Shown: one piece after another, positions 1 through 8,681 of the stretch | How positions within the stretch are numbered: position 1 is the first letter of the stretch | Layout of the letters: each line of letters starts with the position of its first letter | Source: PCPOR2b sp965220385 | GTDB lineage: Bacteria > Poribacteria > WGA-4E > PCPOR2b | NCBI GenBank assembly: GCA_965220385.1 | Contig: OZ244825.1 | Coordinates: forward strand, 1,798,001-1,862,000 | Direction of reading: 5' to 3' | Length of the DNA: 64,000 nt | The notes under the pieces: model-generated | Told to the model about the DNA's origin: nothing | Seen by the model: the letters and a program-made list of their open reading frames with translations, nothing else | The model's database searches: none | Made by a program: the position numbers and the translations under genes

Positions 1-47
1 TCATGTAACGAAATCGTGCAAGAGAAACCGAGTTTTTGGCACGTAAG

Positions 48-68
48 GGCGGGGCGAGATGCCCCGCC
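48..68. repeat. Short palindromic repeat (hairpin)
   Basis: An 8-bp perfect inverted repeat (GGCGGGGC / GCCCCGCC) with a 5-nt loop lies just before the first gene. At 21-37 the sequence GAGAAACCGAGTTTTT recurs near 17976 (inverted) and 20047, so the start of the window carries pieces of two dispersed repeat families. It has no T-run, so a repeat is more likely than a terminator. Confidence 0.6.
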
Positions 69-94
69 TACCGTTTTATGAAGTAAGATAAATT

Positions 95-592
95 ATGCCA
101 CGAAAAAACAAGATACTCAACATCGGTGATAAGGCACCGTTATTCACATTACCTTCTGTTCAGCGTCAAACCGTAGCTTTAGAGTCCTATCTCGGTCAAC
201 AGCCCGTTATCCTCGCCTTCTTCAGAGGGACTTGGTGACCGAACAGCCGTCGCCAGTTAGGAGACCTTCAGCACGCCAACAACGAATACACAGAATTGGG
301 GGCTGCTGTCCTTAGCATCGTTGGTCAATGGCCCCGCGAAGTGCGTCGATATGCCGAAACGCACGATATCACCTTTCCGCTGCTGACAGATAAAGAGCGA
401 GAGGTGATTAAAAGCTATGGGGTGTATCATTGGCTGGGACTTGACGCGTACAATATCGCTCGTCCTGCAACATTCGTAATTGATAAGGGGTTGATTATCC
501 GGTTTATGTATATCGGCTCACACCAGTTTGATCTTGTCAAACATGCGGACATCGTTGCAGCCCTGAAAGGGCTTGAAGCTACCACCAACTGA
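95..592 (+). CDS. Peroxiredoxin-like thioredoxin-fold protein, probable selenoprotein (in-frame TGA = Sec48)
   Basis: Read from ATG 95, the frame is open except for one TGA at 236-238 (codon 48) and ends with TGA at 590-592, giving 165 residues. This matches the AhpC/TSA PRX-like family in length. The N-terminal part has the strand and helix pattern of the fold, and the TGA falls inside FFRGTW-(TGA)-PNSRRQL. In relatives this motif is FFRGTWCPxCRRQL, so TGA sits exactly on the peroxidatic cysteine. The second cysteine of CxxC is Ser here, giving UxxS. The reading resumes correctly (GAAVLSIV, FPLLTD, PATFVID), so there is no frameshift. A hairpin fitting a bacterial SECIS lies at 249-265. Other genes in the window end in TGA, so TGA is a normal stop here. 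The expected role is thiol- or selenol-dependent reduction of peroxides in the cytoplasm. The alternative is a nonsense mutation; its exact position on the catalytic Cys argues against that. A gene caller would probably report only a fragment from TTG 296. Confidence 0.75.
249..265 (+). promoter_or_regulatory. Putative bacterial SECIS hairpin
   Basis: GTC-G-CC / GG-A-GAC forms a 5-bp stem with one G/A mismatch, capped by the 5-nt loop AGTTA. The loop starts 16 nt after the TGA at 236-238 and carries a G in its second position. Both properties fit the usual bacterial SECIS rule (apical loop about 16-37 nt downstream, G in the first two loop positions). The stem is short, so this is support rather than proof. 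Confidence 0.55.
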
Positions 593-605
593 AGAAAGGA
601 CCGGA

Positions 606-1286
606 ATGATACTAACTGGACATAGAGGTGCAGCAAAACTTGAACCAGAAAACACACTGCTATCCATGCAGAAAGCGATAGACCTCGGTGTTGATCAGAT
701 TGAGATTGATGTGCACCTCACGCGCGATCAACACTTGGTAGTCATCCACGATACCACAGTAGATCGGACAACCGATGGACAGGGAGCAGTCGCTGACTTC
801 ACGTTAGCAGAGATAAAACAACTGAATGCTGGCAAGGGAGAATGCATTCCAACACTACAGGAAGTGATTGATCTCGTGCGCGGGAAAGTGATTCTTCAGA
901 TTGAACTGAAAGGTCCCGACACCGCTGAACCGGTCATCGAAACCGTTGACAGAAACAGCATGGAAAACGAGGTACTTCTGACTTCATTCGTCCACGATCG
1001 GCTTCGGGAAGCACGTCAGCTTAACCCGAACTTGAGGTTAGGAGCCTTGTGGGCGGATCCGCCAGATGATGCGTGTGAACAAGCAATCGAGATGGGAGCG
1101 GAAGCGATACATATCCAACATCTTAACATTGACTCCCAACTTGTCGAGAAAGCACATGCACACGGCCTCAAGATCCGCGCATGGAATCCCGACACGGTTG
1201 AGGAGATACAGCGTGTCATCGATCTGGGGGTTGACGCCATCGGCTCGAACCGTCCAGATCTGTTAATCGCAGTTGGGCGCGCGTGA
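606..1286 (+). CDS. ugpQ: Glycerophosphodiester phosphodiesterase (GDPD family)
   Basis: This 226-residue TIM-barrel enzyme hydrolyses glycerophosphodiesters to sn-glycerol 3-phosphate and an alcohol. The GDPD signature is complete: HRGA near residue 6, the metal/catalytic EID near residue 33, VIHD near 50, QIELKG near 100, and the closing WNPDT and GVDAIGSNRPDLL blocks. Its length equals that of compact single-domain GDPDs. There is no signal peptide, so it should be cytosolic. I chose ATG 606 because AAAGGA precedes it at 595-600; the longer reading from TTG 573 would overlap the peroxiredoxin gene. The 13-nt gap to that gene suggests co-transcription. Its 3' end overlaps the convergent HEAT-repeat gene by 24 bp. 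Confidence 0.9.
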   Translation: MILTGHRGAAKLEPENTLLSMQKAIDLGVDQIEIDVHLTRDQHLVVIHDTTVDRTTDGQGAVADFTLAEIKQLNAGKGECIPTLQEVIDLVRGKVILQIELKGPDTAEPVIETVDRNSMENEVLLTSFVHDRLREARQLNPNLRLGALWADPPDDACEQAIEMGAEAIHIQHLNIDSQLVEKAHAHGLKIRAWNPDTVEEIQRVIDLGVDAIGSNRPDLLIAVGRA

Positions 1287-1826
1287 CTCCAGTTTCTCAG
1301 TCGCCCACTTTGCATACCTTGCGATTTTTTTCTTATCGTCGGAGGAGGTTATTTCCAACCGTCGGAGCGCGGGAAGGGCGTATGAATCCCCGATAGCACC
1401 GAGTGCCTCTGCAATCGCTGAACGTAAATGCCCGCCTATATCGTTATTATCATCAAGGGTGTCCAGTACTGAAAGCATCGGTTTCACCGCCCGTGGATCA
1501 CCAAGGTCACGAAAAATTTGTGCAATTTCCTCTCGCCCTGCCGCTGGATTCTCAACAAATATTTTAGACAAAACCGGCACTGCCTCTCTGGTTGGGCACT
1601 TCCACAGGGCACAAATCAGGGCATATTCAGTGGCACCTGTGAAGTTTTTTCCGGACTTAAACGCTTGATATTGTGCCTCCAATTCCCCCACAAGGATCTC
1701 ATTAAAAGGTCCATGCTGCTGTTGGGCAAATTTGACAAAACTGCGAACGCTCGTCAGAAAACTCCCGTCAGGTGCTTTTTCGACCCTATCGAGCAATTCC
1801 TTGGTTTTGATTCTTATATCTTCCAT
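1263..1826 (-). CDS. HEAT-repeat protein
   Basis: This 187-residue soluble protein is predicted to be all-helical. From about residue 60 it carries HEAT/PBS-lyase-type repeats, with periodic motifs such as PTREAVPVLSKIF, GDPRAVKPMLSVLDTL and GAIGDSYALPALRRLE. These repeats usually form a superhelical protein-binding scaffold, and no enzymatic motif is visible. ATG 1826 is chosen because GAGGA lies about 6 nt upstream; a TTG start at 1844 would add six residues. The 3' end overlaps the GDPD gene tail-to-tail by 24 bp. Its partner is unknown. Confidence 0.75.
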   Translation of the reverse strand: MEDIRIKTKELLDRVEKAPDGSFLTSVRSFVKFAQQQHGPFNEILVGELEAQYQAFKSGKNFTGATEYALICALWKCPTREAVPVLSKIFVENPAAGREEIAQIFRDLGDPRAVKPMLSVLDTLDDNNDIGGHLRSAIAEALGAIGDSYALPALRRLEITSSDDKKKIARYAKWATEKLESRAPNCD

Positions 1827-1882
1827 AATTTTCCTCTTCCGCAATGTTGAGGCGTTGATTTATCTGCCGATTTTTCTGTTAG

Positions 1883-2299
1883 CTAAATCAGGTCTCGGAT
1901 ACTTTCAATGCTTTGAATCTGCTGATTAAAAGCATTGATTGTACCAGCACGTAATCCATACGTCACAACTTGATTTTGTACTTTGACGTGGACGGCATCA
2001 AAATCTCCTTTTGTTAGAATCGGAAGAAACGCGAAGTCCCGCTGTGCTGGTTTACTGCCGGCATGTCGTTTGCCAACCTTGAGAATCCAATCTATGGTTC
2101 CTTGATTAGTTATGATTTCCAGAATGTAATCATAACGCCCGGCTTGACTACGACGAACATAATCTTCAACCCATCTCAAATCTTGGGTAATGAATATCTC
2201 TGTTCCGTTCAGAACAAGTCCACCGGCTTGGCGAATAGCGATCAGCTCCTTTGCCGAAACCGCACGATAAAAGTACTCCAACTGGGAGTCATCAGACAT
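1883..2299 (-). CDS. Hypothetical protein, possibly ADP-ribosyltransferase-fold toxin-like
   Basis: This 138-residue protein starts at ATG 2299, and I do not recognise its family with confidence. The N-terminal FYRAVSAKELIAIRQAGGL resembles the opening strand-Arg and helix of small bacterial proteins with an ADP-ribosyltransferase-like fold (YRAVS-x-x-EL-x-x-I). The middle has a YDYILEI strand and the C-terminal half is beta-rich. No clear catalytic Glu triad can be assigned. There is no signal peptide or membrane segment. It stands alone between the HEAT-repeat gene and the kinase-like gene. Confidence 0.6.
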   Translation of the reverse strand: MSDDSQLEYFYRAVSAKELIAIRQAGGLVLNGTEIFITQDLRWVEDYVRRSQAGRYDYILEIITNQGTIDWILKVGKRHAGSKPAQRDFAFLPILTKGDFDAVHVKVQNQVVTYGLRAGTINAFNQQIQSIESIRDLI

Positions 2300-2364
2300 T
2301 TTTCCATGAACCCTTTAAGTGACAACCTCCGCCTTAATAAGAATGCTGAATGTCCCTAGGTTTG

Positions 2365-3300
2365 TCAAAGGTCAGCGTAGGAGGTATGTAACAAAGTTCT
2401 GACCCGGTCCCACTGTTCTAGCGATGAAGCGCGCATAGCCATGAAAGTGGGAATTAGGCTAAGATGTTCATCGGACAATTTGCAAATTTCTCGATACCCC
2501 TCAAAAAGTGCCTCGAGACGTTGTTGAAAACCGGGTCTTTCCCAAGGTCCCGCTAATATAACAGCCAAATCGTAGAGATAGTATCCAAACCCACAGTCGT
2601 CAAAATCAATGGCCGAAACCGCATCAGGCGTGAAGAGTACGTTGCCAAAGCTGAGATCCGAGTGTATCAGTCCAAATCGTTCAGGGCTTTTCCCCAAATG
2701 TTGTTCGACTTCCTGTAATTGCTCATGCAGCGTTTGCAGATGTCCCCGCACGTTCTCTGGGAGTTGACTACTCGATACGCTATCAGACTCTAGCACACTG
2801 TTAGCATCGTAAATGGGGCGAGTCAGTTCAAAAGAAGGTGTCCAGTATTGGGCGTGATGGTGGAGTTTGGCTACAAGCTGTCCAAGCCTATAAAAGTGAT
2901 GCGGCGAACGGCGATCTTGAGGAAGTATCTGCCCCTCAAGCCAAGAGAGAACCGTTACCGGATAAGACTCTGGTATCCCCACTTGTTTCCCTACCACAAT
3001 CATTTTTCCATCGGGAGAACGTTGTGGTATCTGCACAGGTACTGTTGTCTCGCAAGCAAGTGCCTCAAGCCAACTCAATTCGGACTCTACCGCTGTCCGT
3101 ATTTTCGCTCTGTGGATTCGTACAAGGTAGCGTCCTTCATTGCAGTCCAGACGAAACGTTGTGTTTACGAGATGCTGTAGAAAGGTCAGCTGGTACTGGT
3201 TGAAACCGAATTTTTCTAAAGCCGCATCAGCAAGTTTACGTAATCTATAAACCTGCTCTTTTTCTGGTAAATCAGCCCAGTTATCGCTATTCAGGATCAT
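2365..3300 (-). CDS. APH/choline kinase-like phosphotransferase (YihE/homoserine kinase type)
   Basis: This 311-residue member of the aminoglycoside phosphotransferase superfamily has a protein-kinase-like fold. Visible motifs are the N-lobe strand YLVRIHR near residue 80, the catalytic loop HSDLSFGN near 215 (HxDxxxxN) and the metal-binding IDFDDCGFG near 232. Members phosphorylate small molecules such as homoserine, choline or aminoglycosides, or Ser/Thr in stress kinases (SrkA). The substrate cannot be read from the sequence. The C-terminal helices match the SrkA/homoserine kinase II branch better than true resistance enzymes. It is monocistronic on the minus strand. Confidence 0.8.
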   Translation of the reverse strand: MILNSDNWADLPEKEQVYRLRKLADAALEKFGFNQYQLTFLQHLVNTTFRLDCNEGRYLVRIHRAKIRTAVESELSWLEALACETTVPVQIPQRSPDGKMIVVGKQVGIPESYPVTVLSWLEGQILPQDRRSPHHFYRLGQLVAKLHHHAQYWTPSFELTRPIYDANSVLESDSVSSSQLPENVRGHLQTLHEQLQEVEQHLGKSPERFGLIHSDLSFGNVLFTPDAVSAIDFDDCGFGYYLYDLAVILAGPWERPGFQQRLEALFEGYREICKLSDEHLSLIPTFMAMRASSLEQWDRVRTLLHTSYADL

Positions 3301-3457
3301 TTCTGCCTCTCTTTGCTTGGGTTATTCTCTCACACCTCGACCCCTCCCTAATCTACAGGAACAAGGACTCGGGTACAAGATTTGATAATGTTAGGCTGTT
3401 CGATTAGTTCAACACATCTAATCCCAATCCTCAAGCAATAATTCAGCAAATTTAAGT

Positions 3458-4726
3458 CTAGTGTGTTTCATGATAAGGTCCCGCAATTGCGATACTACAT
3501 AGATCCGGGTGCAGATATTTCTGGGCAGCCGCGTTCACCTGTGCACGAGTGAGGTCCCGGTAAATCGATTCATGCTTCTCAAGATAGTCGAGGCCCAATC
3601 CGTACAGCTCCGCGGTTAGGAGAACCGCAGCAAGTCCCCGGTTTGTTTCGAGCGTAAGCGCGAAATTTCCAACAATTAAGTTCTGGGCGTCTGAGAATTC
3701 TTCTTCGGTGATACCATCAGATTTCATCAGTTCGATTTCGTGCAGGATACTGTTAATGGCTTTATCCACGTTGGCTGGATTGACGCCTGCGCTCGCATGG
3801 AAGAGCCCTTCACCCCTCGACGGTGTAAAAGAGCTCCAGACGCTATAAGCAAGGCCCTGTATATCGCGCACGCGTCCAAACAAACGCGCAATCCCCGCGC
3901 TCCCACCTAAAACAGCGTTCATCAGATTGATGGTGTAAAAATCTGGGTTTGTTCGGGCGATCCCTTTATGTCCCAACTCAATATTCGCCTGTGATTTGTC
4001 CATCATCGGCTTGACCAAAACCTGCTTTTCACCATATTCTACCGGCGGTATAGTGAAGGACGGCTTTTCACCGTCTACCTTCCAATCCCCCATTGCGGCG
4101 TCAATTTTTTCGATAACAGCATGAGTATCCACATCGCCAACAATCGCCAAGATGAGTGAATCGGGTCGATAATAGGACGCATGGAAGTCAACGAGTGCCT
4201 CCCGCTCAATACGCGTGACCGATGCCTCAGTCCCCTGTACGCGCCAATGGTATGGGTGTTCATTGGGATAGACCGCCTCTCTGAGCAGGCGATCCGCGAC
4301 GTCATCCGTCTCATCCTCCCACGCCTTTAGCCAACTATGAACCTGATGGCGATATTTTTCGATCTCTTCCTGTGGAAAGTTCGGAGCGCGTAGGATGTCG
4401 TTGAGAACGTCCAACACACGATCGAAATCTTTTGACAATAATCGTCCCTCAATACTTACCGTCTCCGTGCTCCCCAAAGCACTTAAACTCGCACCGACGG
4501 ACTCGGTCGCCTCAGCGATATCTTCCCACGTTCGGCTTTCGGTGCCTTTTGTCAGCATGTTCGCCACAGCCGCTGCACGCCCGTAGTAATGATGGGGATC
4601 GTACATACTGCCCGCTTTCAGTCTGCCACTGATAGCAACCGTCTGGTTGAAATGATTCTCCTGAACGAGCAGCGTTATGCCGTTGTCAAAAACGTGCCGC
4701 GTGGTAGGGGATTGCTGCTTACTCAT
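3458..4726 (-). CDS. M16 peptidase family protein, inactive subunit (no HxxEH)
   Basis: This 422-residue M16B-type subunit has two homologous halves. The N-terminal half aligns with the zinc-binding region, but the HxxEH motif is absent: the equivalent stretch reads AAAVANMLTKGT. Downstream family landmarks are intact: LALIVGDV-like ILAIVGDV near residue 195, and the C-terminal glycine-rich GSAGIARLFGRVRDIQGLAYSV near 275. It therefore looks like the non-catalytic partner of a heterodimer, as in MPP-alpha/beta or bacterial M16 pairs. Its ATG overlaps the stop of the catalytic gene by 4 bp, indicating translational coupling and balanced expression. There is no signal peptide. Confidence 0.9.
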   Translation of the reverse strand: MSKQQSPTTRHVFDNGITLLVQENHFNQTVAISGRLKAGSMYDPHHYYGRAAAVANMLTKGTESRTWEDIAEATESVGASLSALGSTETVSIEGRLLSKDFDRVLDVLNDILRAPNFPQEEIEKYRHQVHSWLKAWEDETDDVADRLLREAVYPNEHPYHWRVQGTEASVTRIEREALVDFHASYYRPDSLILAIVGDVDTHAVIEKIDAAMGDWKVDGEKPSFTIPPVEYGEKQVLVKPMMDKSQANIELGHKGIARTNPDFYTINLMNAVLGGSAGIARLFGRVRDIQGLAYSVWSSFTPSRGEGLFHASAGVNPANVDKAINSILHEIELMKSDGITEEEFSDAQNLIVGNFALTLETNRGLAAVLLTAELYGLGLDYLEKHESIYRDLTRAQVNAAAQKYLHPDLCSIAIAGPYHETH

Positions 4727-6075
4727 CTCTTAAGTCCTCCCCGAATCGGAAAAAGGGCGGGTTGTCCCGTGTGATGCAGCGCAGCTGGGACATCTGTACC
4801 GGCTGTGCCGCCATGCCCCGGTGACGTTGGTTGAAAATGCCCAACAGTGCGGTTATCTTCAGTCAGGTATTTCTGTGCGGTTTCGCGAATCTGCTCACGG
4901 GTGACAGACCGAATATTGTCAAGATAGGTATCGAGATATTTGTAGTCGTAGACAGTTGCGTAGTAACCGATCTGTGCTGCTTGATTTGAGACGCTGTCAA
5001 GCGAAAAAATGAAATGTGCCTCCGTCTGATTGATTGCTTTTTCCAGTTCGGACTCTGTAAGAAGATCGGTCTGGATGCAATCCATCTGGCCCAACAACCC
5101 CTTTTCAAGGGTGACCGGATCAACACCAACCTGCGCTTCCGCAAACGCCCAAGCGAGTCCAGCATCCTTGGAAAAATCGGGATAGAAATAAGCTGAAGTT
5201 GCTAACTGCTTATCAACCAGAGCGCGGTAAAAGCGTGAAGTTTTCCCCATACTCAGCACGGTGCCAATTACTTCGAGTGGATAGAAGTCTGGATGTCCGG
5301 CGGCGGGGATATGGTAGGCGATAGCAACGTAAGAGAGCGTTCCTTCCTTGCGAACCGCAACCCGTCTTTCACCTCGCTGTTCAGGTTCAACGGTTGATGG
5401 GTCCGCGATTGGTTCGCCGGGAGGGAGCGGACCAAAGTAGCCTTCGACCTGTTTCATCAGGTCATCGGTATTAAAGTCCCCAACGAGAACGAGCGTTGCA
5501 TTGTTCGGTACGTAACGTTCGCGGTAGTAGTTATATAGATCATCGCGGGTCATTGCTTTTAGGTCTGAGGGCCACCCGATGATCCCCCATTGATAGGGGT
5601 GCGCCTTGTACGCCGTTGCTTGCACCTCTTCCCTTAAGACAAATTGGGGTGCATTCTCATATCCCTCGCGCTCTGAGAGGATTACGGTGCGTTCCGCTTC
5701 CACCTCATCTGGATCAAAAACGCTGTTATGCATCCGGTCCGATTCCAAGGCAAGCGCGACCGAAATTTTGTCCGCGGGTAGAGTTTCATAATAAGCGGTA
5801 TAGTCGGTGCTCGTAAAAGCGTTCCACCTACCACCGTTACCTTCGATAAATCGCCCGAGTTCCTCTTTGGAAAACTGTGGGGTGCCTTTGAAGAGCATGT
5901 GTTCGACCCAATGAGACACACCTGTGAGTCCGGGACGTTCATTGCGCGAGCCAACCTTGTACCAAATATAACTACTGGCAACTGGAGCGGCGTGTACCTC
6001 TTTGGTTAATACGGTCATGCCGTTAATCAATTGGTGCTCGATGATTTCGGAGCGGTTTGCGCCCTGCTTGGTCAT
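4723..6075 (-). CDS. M16 family zinc metallopeptidase, catalytic subunit
   Basis: This 450-residue pitrilysin-family peptidase carries the inverted zinc motif HWVEH near residue 57, within GVSHWVEHMLFKGT, and the third ligand Glu in the VEAERTVILSE helix about 75 residues later. The second half contains the LVLVGDF strand and the C-terminal substrate-binding domain. Together with the neighbouring HxxEH-less subunit it should form a clam-shell heterodimer that degrades peptides or processes presequence-like substrates. It is cytosolic by sequence, since it lacks a signal peptide. The gene sits 16 nt downstream of the aminotransferase gene, and its end overlaps the second subunit by 4 bp. Confidence 0.93.
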   Translation of the reverse strand: MTKQGANRSEIIEHQLINGMTVLTKEVHAAPVASSYIWYKVGSRNERPGLTGVSHWVEHMLFKGTPQFSKEELGRFIEGNGGRWNAFTSTDYTAYYETLPADKISVALALESDRMHNSVFDPDEVEAERTVILSEREGYENAPQFVLREEVQATAYKAHPYQWGIIGWPSDLKAMTRDDLYNYYRERYVPNNATLVLVGDFNTDDLMKQVEGYFGPLPPGEPIADPSTVEPEQRGERRVAVRKEGTLSYVAIAYHIPAAGHPDFYPLEVIGTVLSMGKTSRFYRALVDKQLATSAYFYPDFSKDAGLAWAFAEAQVGVDPVTLEKGLLGQMDCIQTDLLTESELEKAINQTEAHFIFSLDSVSNQAAQIGYYATVYDYKYLDTYLDNIRSVTREQIRETAQKYLTEDNRTVGHFQPTSPGHGGTAGTDVPAALHHTGQPALFPIRGGLKR

Positions 6076-6091
6076 GATAACATCCTTTCAA

Positions 6092-7270
6092 TTACAGTAC
6101 CGCTAAGATCGCTTCTACGACGTAGTCCAAGTTCTTCGGCGAAAGACCGGCTACATTCAATCGACCATTGGCGGGCATATAGATGGCAAATTCGTCTCTC
6201 AATCTGCCCACGGCTTCTTTGGAAAGCCCAGAGTAAGAGAACATCCCGTTTTGCTTGTACATGAAGCTGAAATCCACCGAGCTGCCGCCTGCGTTTAAGC
6301 CTTCAGCCAGCGCCTTCCGCATACCAGAGATTCGCTTCCTCATAACCGCCAATTCGCTCTCCCACTCCTGCCTAAGGGCGTCAGAGGCGAGCACCGCCGC
6401 AATGATGCGCGAACCGTGTAGCGGGGGGTTAGAGTAGTTGGCACGGATGATTCGCATGACCTGGGACTTCACCCGTTCCGCGGTTTCTCCATCAGATGCA
6501 ACAACATAAAATCCCCCGATCCGCTCGCCGTAGAGGCCAAAGTTTTTGGAATAGGAATTTGCAACGAGCATCTGGTGACCATCGGCGAGGAAATGGCGGA
6601 CCGCCGTCGCGTCTTCGTCAATACCACCCCCAAAGCCTTGATATGCAAAGTCGAACATCGGTAGTAATCCCTGTGTCTTGATAGCAGCAGAGATTTCCTC
6701 CCAATCCGCCGGTGTTGGATCGAGTCCGGTTGGGTTGTGACAGCAGGCGTGTAGCAGAATTGGATTTCCAGCAGGGATAGCCTTAATAGCTTCGACCATG
6801 CGCGACTTGGTAAATTCCCTGCGCTCTGCGTCGTAGTAAGGATATGACACGATTTCCAAACCTGCTCTTGCGAAGATCTGGTTATGGTTCGCCCAGGTCG
6901 GGTCTGGAATATAGATAACTTGGCTGCCGAGTTGTCCGAGGAATTCGGCAGCAAGCCGGACACCGGCAGTTCCACCGGGTGCCTGTGCCCCGAAGATGTT
7001 ATCTTGTTCTGTATCGAACACCAACTTGATTGAACGCCTCACATAGTCAGGGTTACCATCCTGAGACAGGTACTCCTTATCCATCCTCTCCGAGAGGATT
7101 TGCTGCTCCGCTTTTCGGACCGCCGTGAGCACGAGCGGCTGAAGGTCATCGGTTTTGTAAGCACCAATGCTCAAGTTCACTTTGTTCGACCGGGGATCCG
7201 CCTTGAAAGCTGCGTTAAGTCCCAAAATAGGATCCGGGGGCGCCATTTCTACAGTGTCGAAAAAATTCAT
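6092..7270 (-). CDS. Aspartate/aromatic-amino-acid aminotransferase (class I, AspC/TyrB type)
   Basis: This 392-residue PLP enzyme of the AAT I-alpha group transfers an amino group between aspartate or aromatic amino acids and 2-oxoglutarate. It opens with the typical FDTVEMAPPDPILGLN start. It contains the CCHNPTGLDPT segment near residue 175, DFAYQGFG near 205, the PLP-binding lysine in NSYSKNFGLYGERIG near 240, and a C-terminal SYSGLSKE segment. Its length is standard for AspC. The gene lies 74 nt after thrC and 16 nt before the M16 pair. A single thrC-aminotransferase-M16-M16 transcript is likely and would put nitrogen supply for aspartate-family amino acids under the thrC leader. Confidence 0.92.
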   Translation of the reverse strand: MNFFDTVEMAPPDPILGLNAAFKADPRSNKVNLSIGAYKTDDLQPLVLTAVRKAEQQILSERMDKEYLSQDGNPDYVRRSIKLVFDTEQDNIFGAQAPGGTAGVRLAAEFLGQLGSQVIYIPDPTWANHNQIFARAGLEIVSYPYYDAERREFTKSRMVEAIKAIPAGNPILLHACCHNPTGLDPTPADWEEISAAIKTQGLLPMFDFAYQGFGGGIDEDATAVRHFLADGHQMLVANSYSKNFGLYGERIGGFYVVASDGETAERVKSQVMRIIRANYSNPPLHGSRIIAAVLASDALRQEWESELAVMRKRISGMRKALAEGLNAGGSSVDFSFMYKQNGMFSYSGLSKEAVGRLRDEFAIYMPANGRLNVAGLSPKNLDYVVEAILAVL

Positions 7271-7344
7271 GCTGTATACTCCTAAGTCTGCGCGGTCTTA
7301 GCCGGGATAGTCAAGAAACAGGTAACACTCTGGAATAGTGTCCC

Positions 7345-8577
7345 TTAAAGCGTCGTCATCAATTTTCGGAATGCGTTCAGTTGCGGCTGAATTACATGAG
7401 GTTCGGGCACCCGTCCCTCAAGCGCTTCAATGGTTTTCAAGCCGTTTCCGGTGATGCTGACTACAATGCGCTCATCTCGGCTGATGCGACCACTTTCAAT
7501 CAGCTTTTTCGCCGCTGCAAGCGTGACACCGCCGGCTGTTTCAGTGAAGATGCCTTCCGTTGCTGCGAGGAGATGGATTGCTTCGACAATCTCATCATCG
7601 CTTGCATGTTCTCCATGTCCACCGGAATTTCGCACTGTATCAGCCGCGTAGATCCCGTCAGCAGGGTTGCCAATCGCAAGAGATTTGGCAATGGTATCCG
7701 GCTTGACTGGCTTCACAAAATCACTATTCTCCTTGACGGTTGTGGCAATTGGCCCACAACCGTCAGCTTGCGCGACATGGATGCGCGTTTGTGGCTTATC
7801 AATCAGCCCCAAGGTATGAAATTCTTTCAACGCCTTACCCACCTTCGTGATGAGCGAACCTCCTGCTGCTGGGACAACAATGTGATCCGGTGCCTCCCAA
7901 CCGAGTTGCTCGATGATTTCGTAAGTGAAGGTCTTTGAGCCCTCTGCGTAGAATGGACGGATGTTGATGTTAGCGAACGCCCAAGGGTACACACCGGCGA
8001 TCTCGCTGCATAAACGGTTGACATCGTCATAGTTTCCTGTGATCCCGACTACCGTTGGTGCATAAACGAGGGAAGCCACTACCTTCCCCATCTCTAAGTC
8101 CGCTGGAATAAAGATAAAGCAGTTTAAGTTGGCGATGGCTGCATTTGCTGCCACTGAGTTTGCTAAGTTGCCGGTCGACGCACACGAGACCGTATCGAAC
8201 CCAAACTCCTTTGCCTTACTCAGCGCAACCGCAACAACGCGGTCTTTGAAGGACAGGGTCGGATGACATACTGAGTCATCTTTGATATAAAGTGCTTCAA
8301 CACCGAGGGCTGCCTCCAGATTTTTCGCACGGATCAAAGGGGTGAATCCCGAGTTAATTCCATCGGTCGGCTCACCATCGATTGGCAGCAAGTCAGCATA
8401 CCGCCATAGGCTTTCAGGTCCTCGTTCAATGGATTCTCGTGAGATGGATTTCTGGATTACCTCGTAGTTGTAATCCACCTCAAGTGGTCCGAAACAGAAC
8501 TCGCACACATGAAGCGGTTCCTTAGGATACTGTCTCCCACATTCACGACATTTCAATCCCAATACTTTTTCTGTCAT
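7345..8577 (-). CDS. thrC: Threonine synthase
   Basis: This 410-residue fold-type II PLP enzyme converts O-phosphohomoserine to threonine. It begins with a zinc-ribbon-like segment (CRECGRQYP...CEFCFGPLE), typical of the archaeal/bacterial ThrC class. The PLP lysine lies in PTLSFKDR near residue 112, followed by ASTGNLANSVAA, the glycine-rich PAAGGSL loop near 240, and SITGNGLK near the C-terminus. It is the first gene of a likely four-gene minus-strand operon. Upstream lies a 360-nt leader with a promoter, a short ORF and alternative hairpins, one of which is a terminator, suggesting transcription attenuation. Confidence 0.95.
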   Translation of the reverse strand: MTEKVLGLKCRECGRQYPKEPLHVCEFCFGPLEVDYNYEVIQKSISRESIERGPESLWRYADLLPIDGEPTDGINSGFTPLIRAKNLEAALGVEALYIKDDSVCHPTLSFKDRVVAVALSKAKEFGFDTVSCASTGNLANSVAANAAIANLNCFIFIPADLEMGKVVASLVYAPTVVGITGNYDDVNRLCSEIAGVYPWAFANINIRPFYAEGSKTFTYEIIEQLGWEAPDHIVVPAAGGSLITKVGKALKEFHTLGLIDKPQTRIHVAQADGCGPIATTVKENSDFVKPVKPDTIAKSLAIGNPADGIYAADTVRNSGGHGEHASDDEIVEAIHLLAATEGIFTETAGGVTLAAAKKLIESGRISRDERIVVSITGNGLKTIEALEGRVPEPHVIQPQLNAFRKLMTTL

Positions 8578-8681
8578 GCTTGTCTCCGTTAATTCAAAAT
8601 ATAAGGAAGTTCCGTTAGCAAACAGTCAGTCTATCCTGCGAAGCCGCATCGGCTGACTATTTGGCTAAAAATGTAGACAAT

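Noticed and set aside
236..238. Genome-wide reassignment of TGA (for example to Gly or Trp)
   Set aside because: Many intact genes here end in TGA (the GDPD gene and IS orfA among them) and no other conserved gene contains an in-frame TGA.
296..592. Peroxiredoxin C-terminal fragment as an independent gene from TTG 296
   Set aside because: The same frame continues upstream to ATG 95 through one TGA at the catalytic position; the fragment lacks a ribosome site and the active-site half of the fold.
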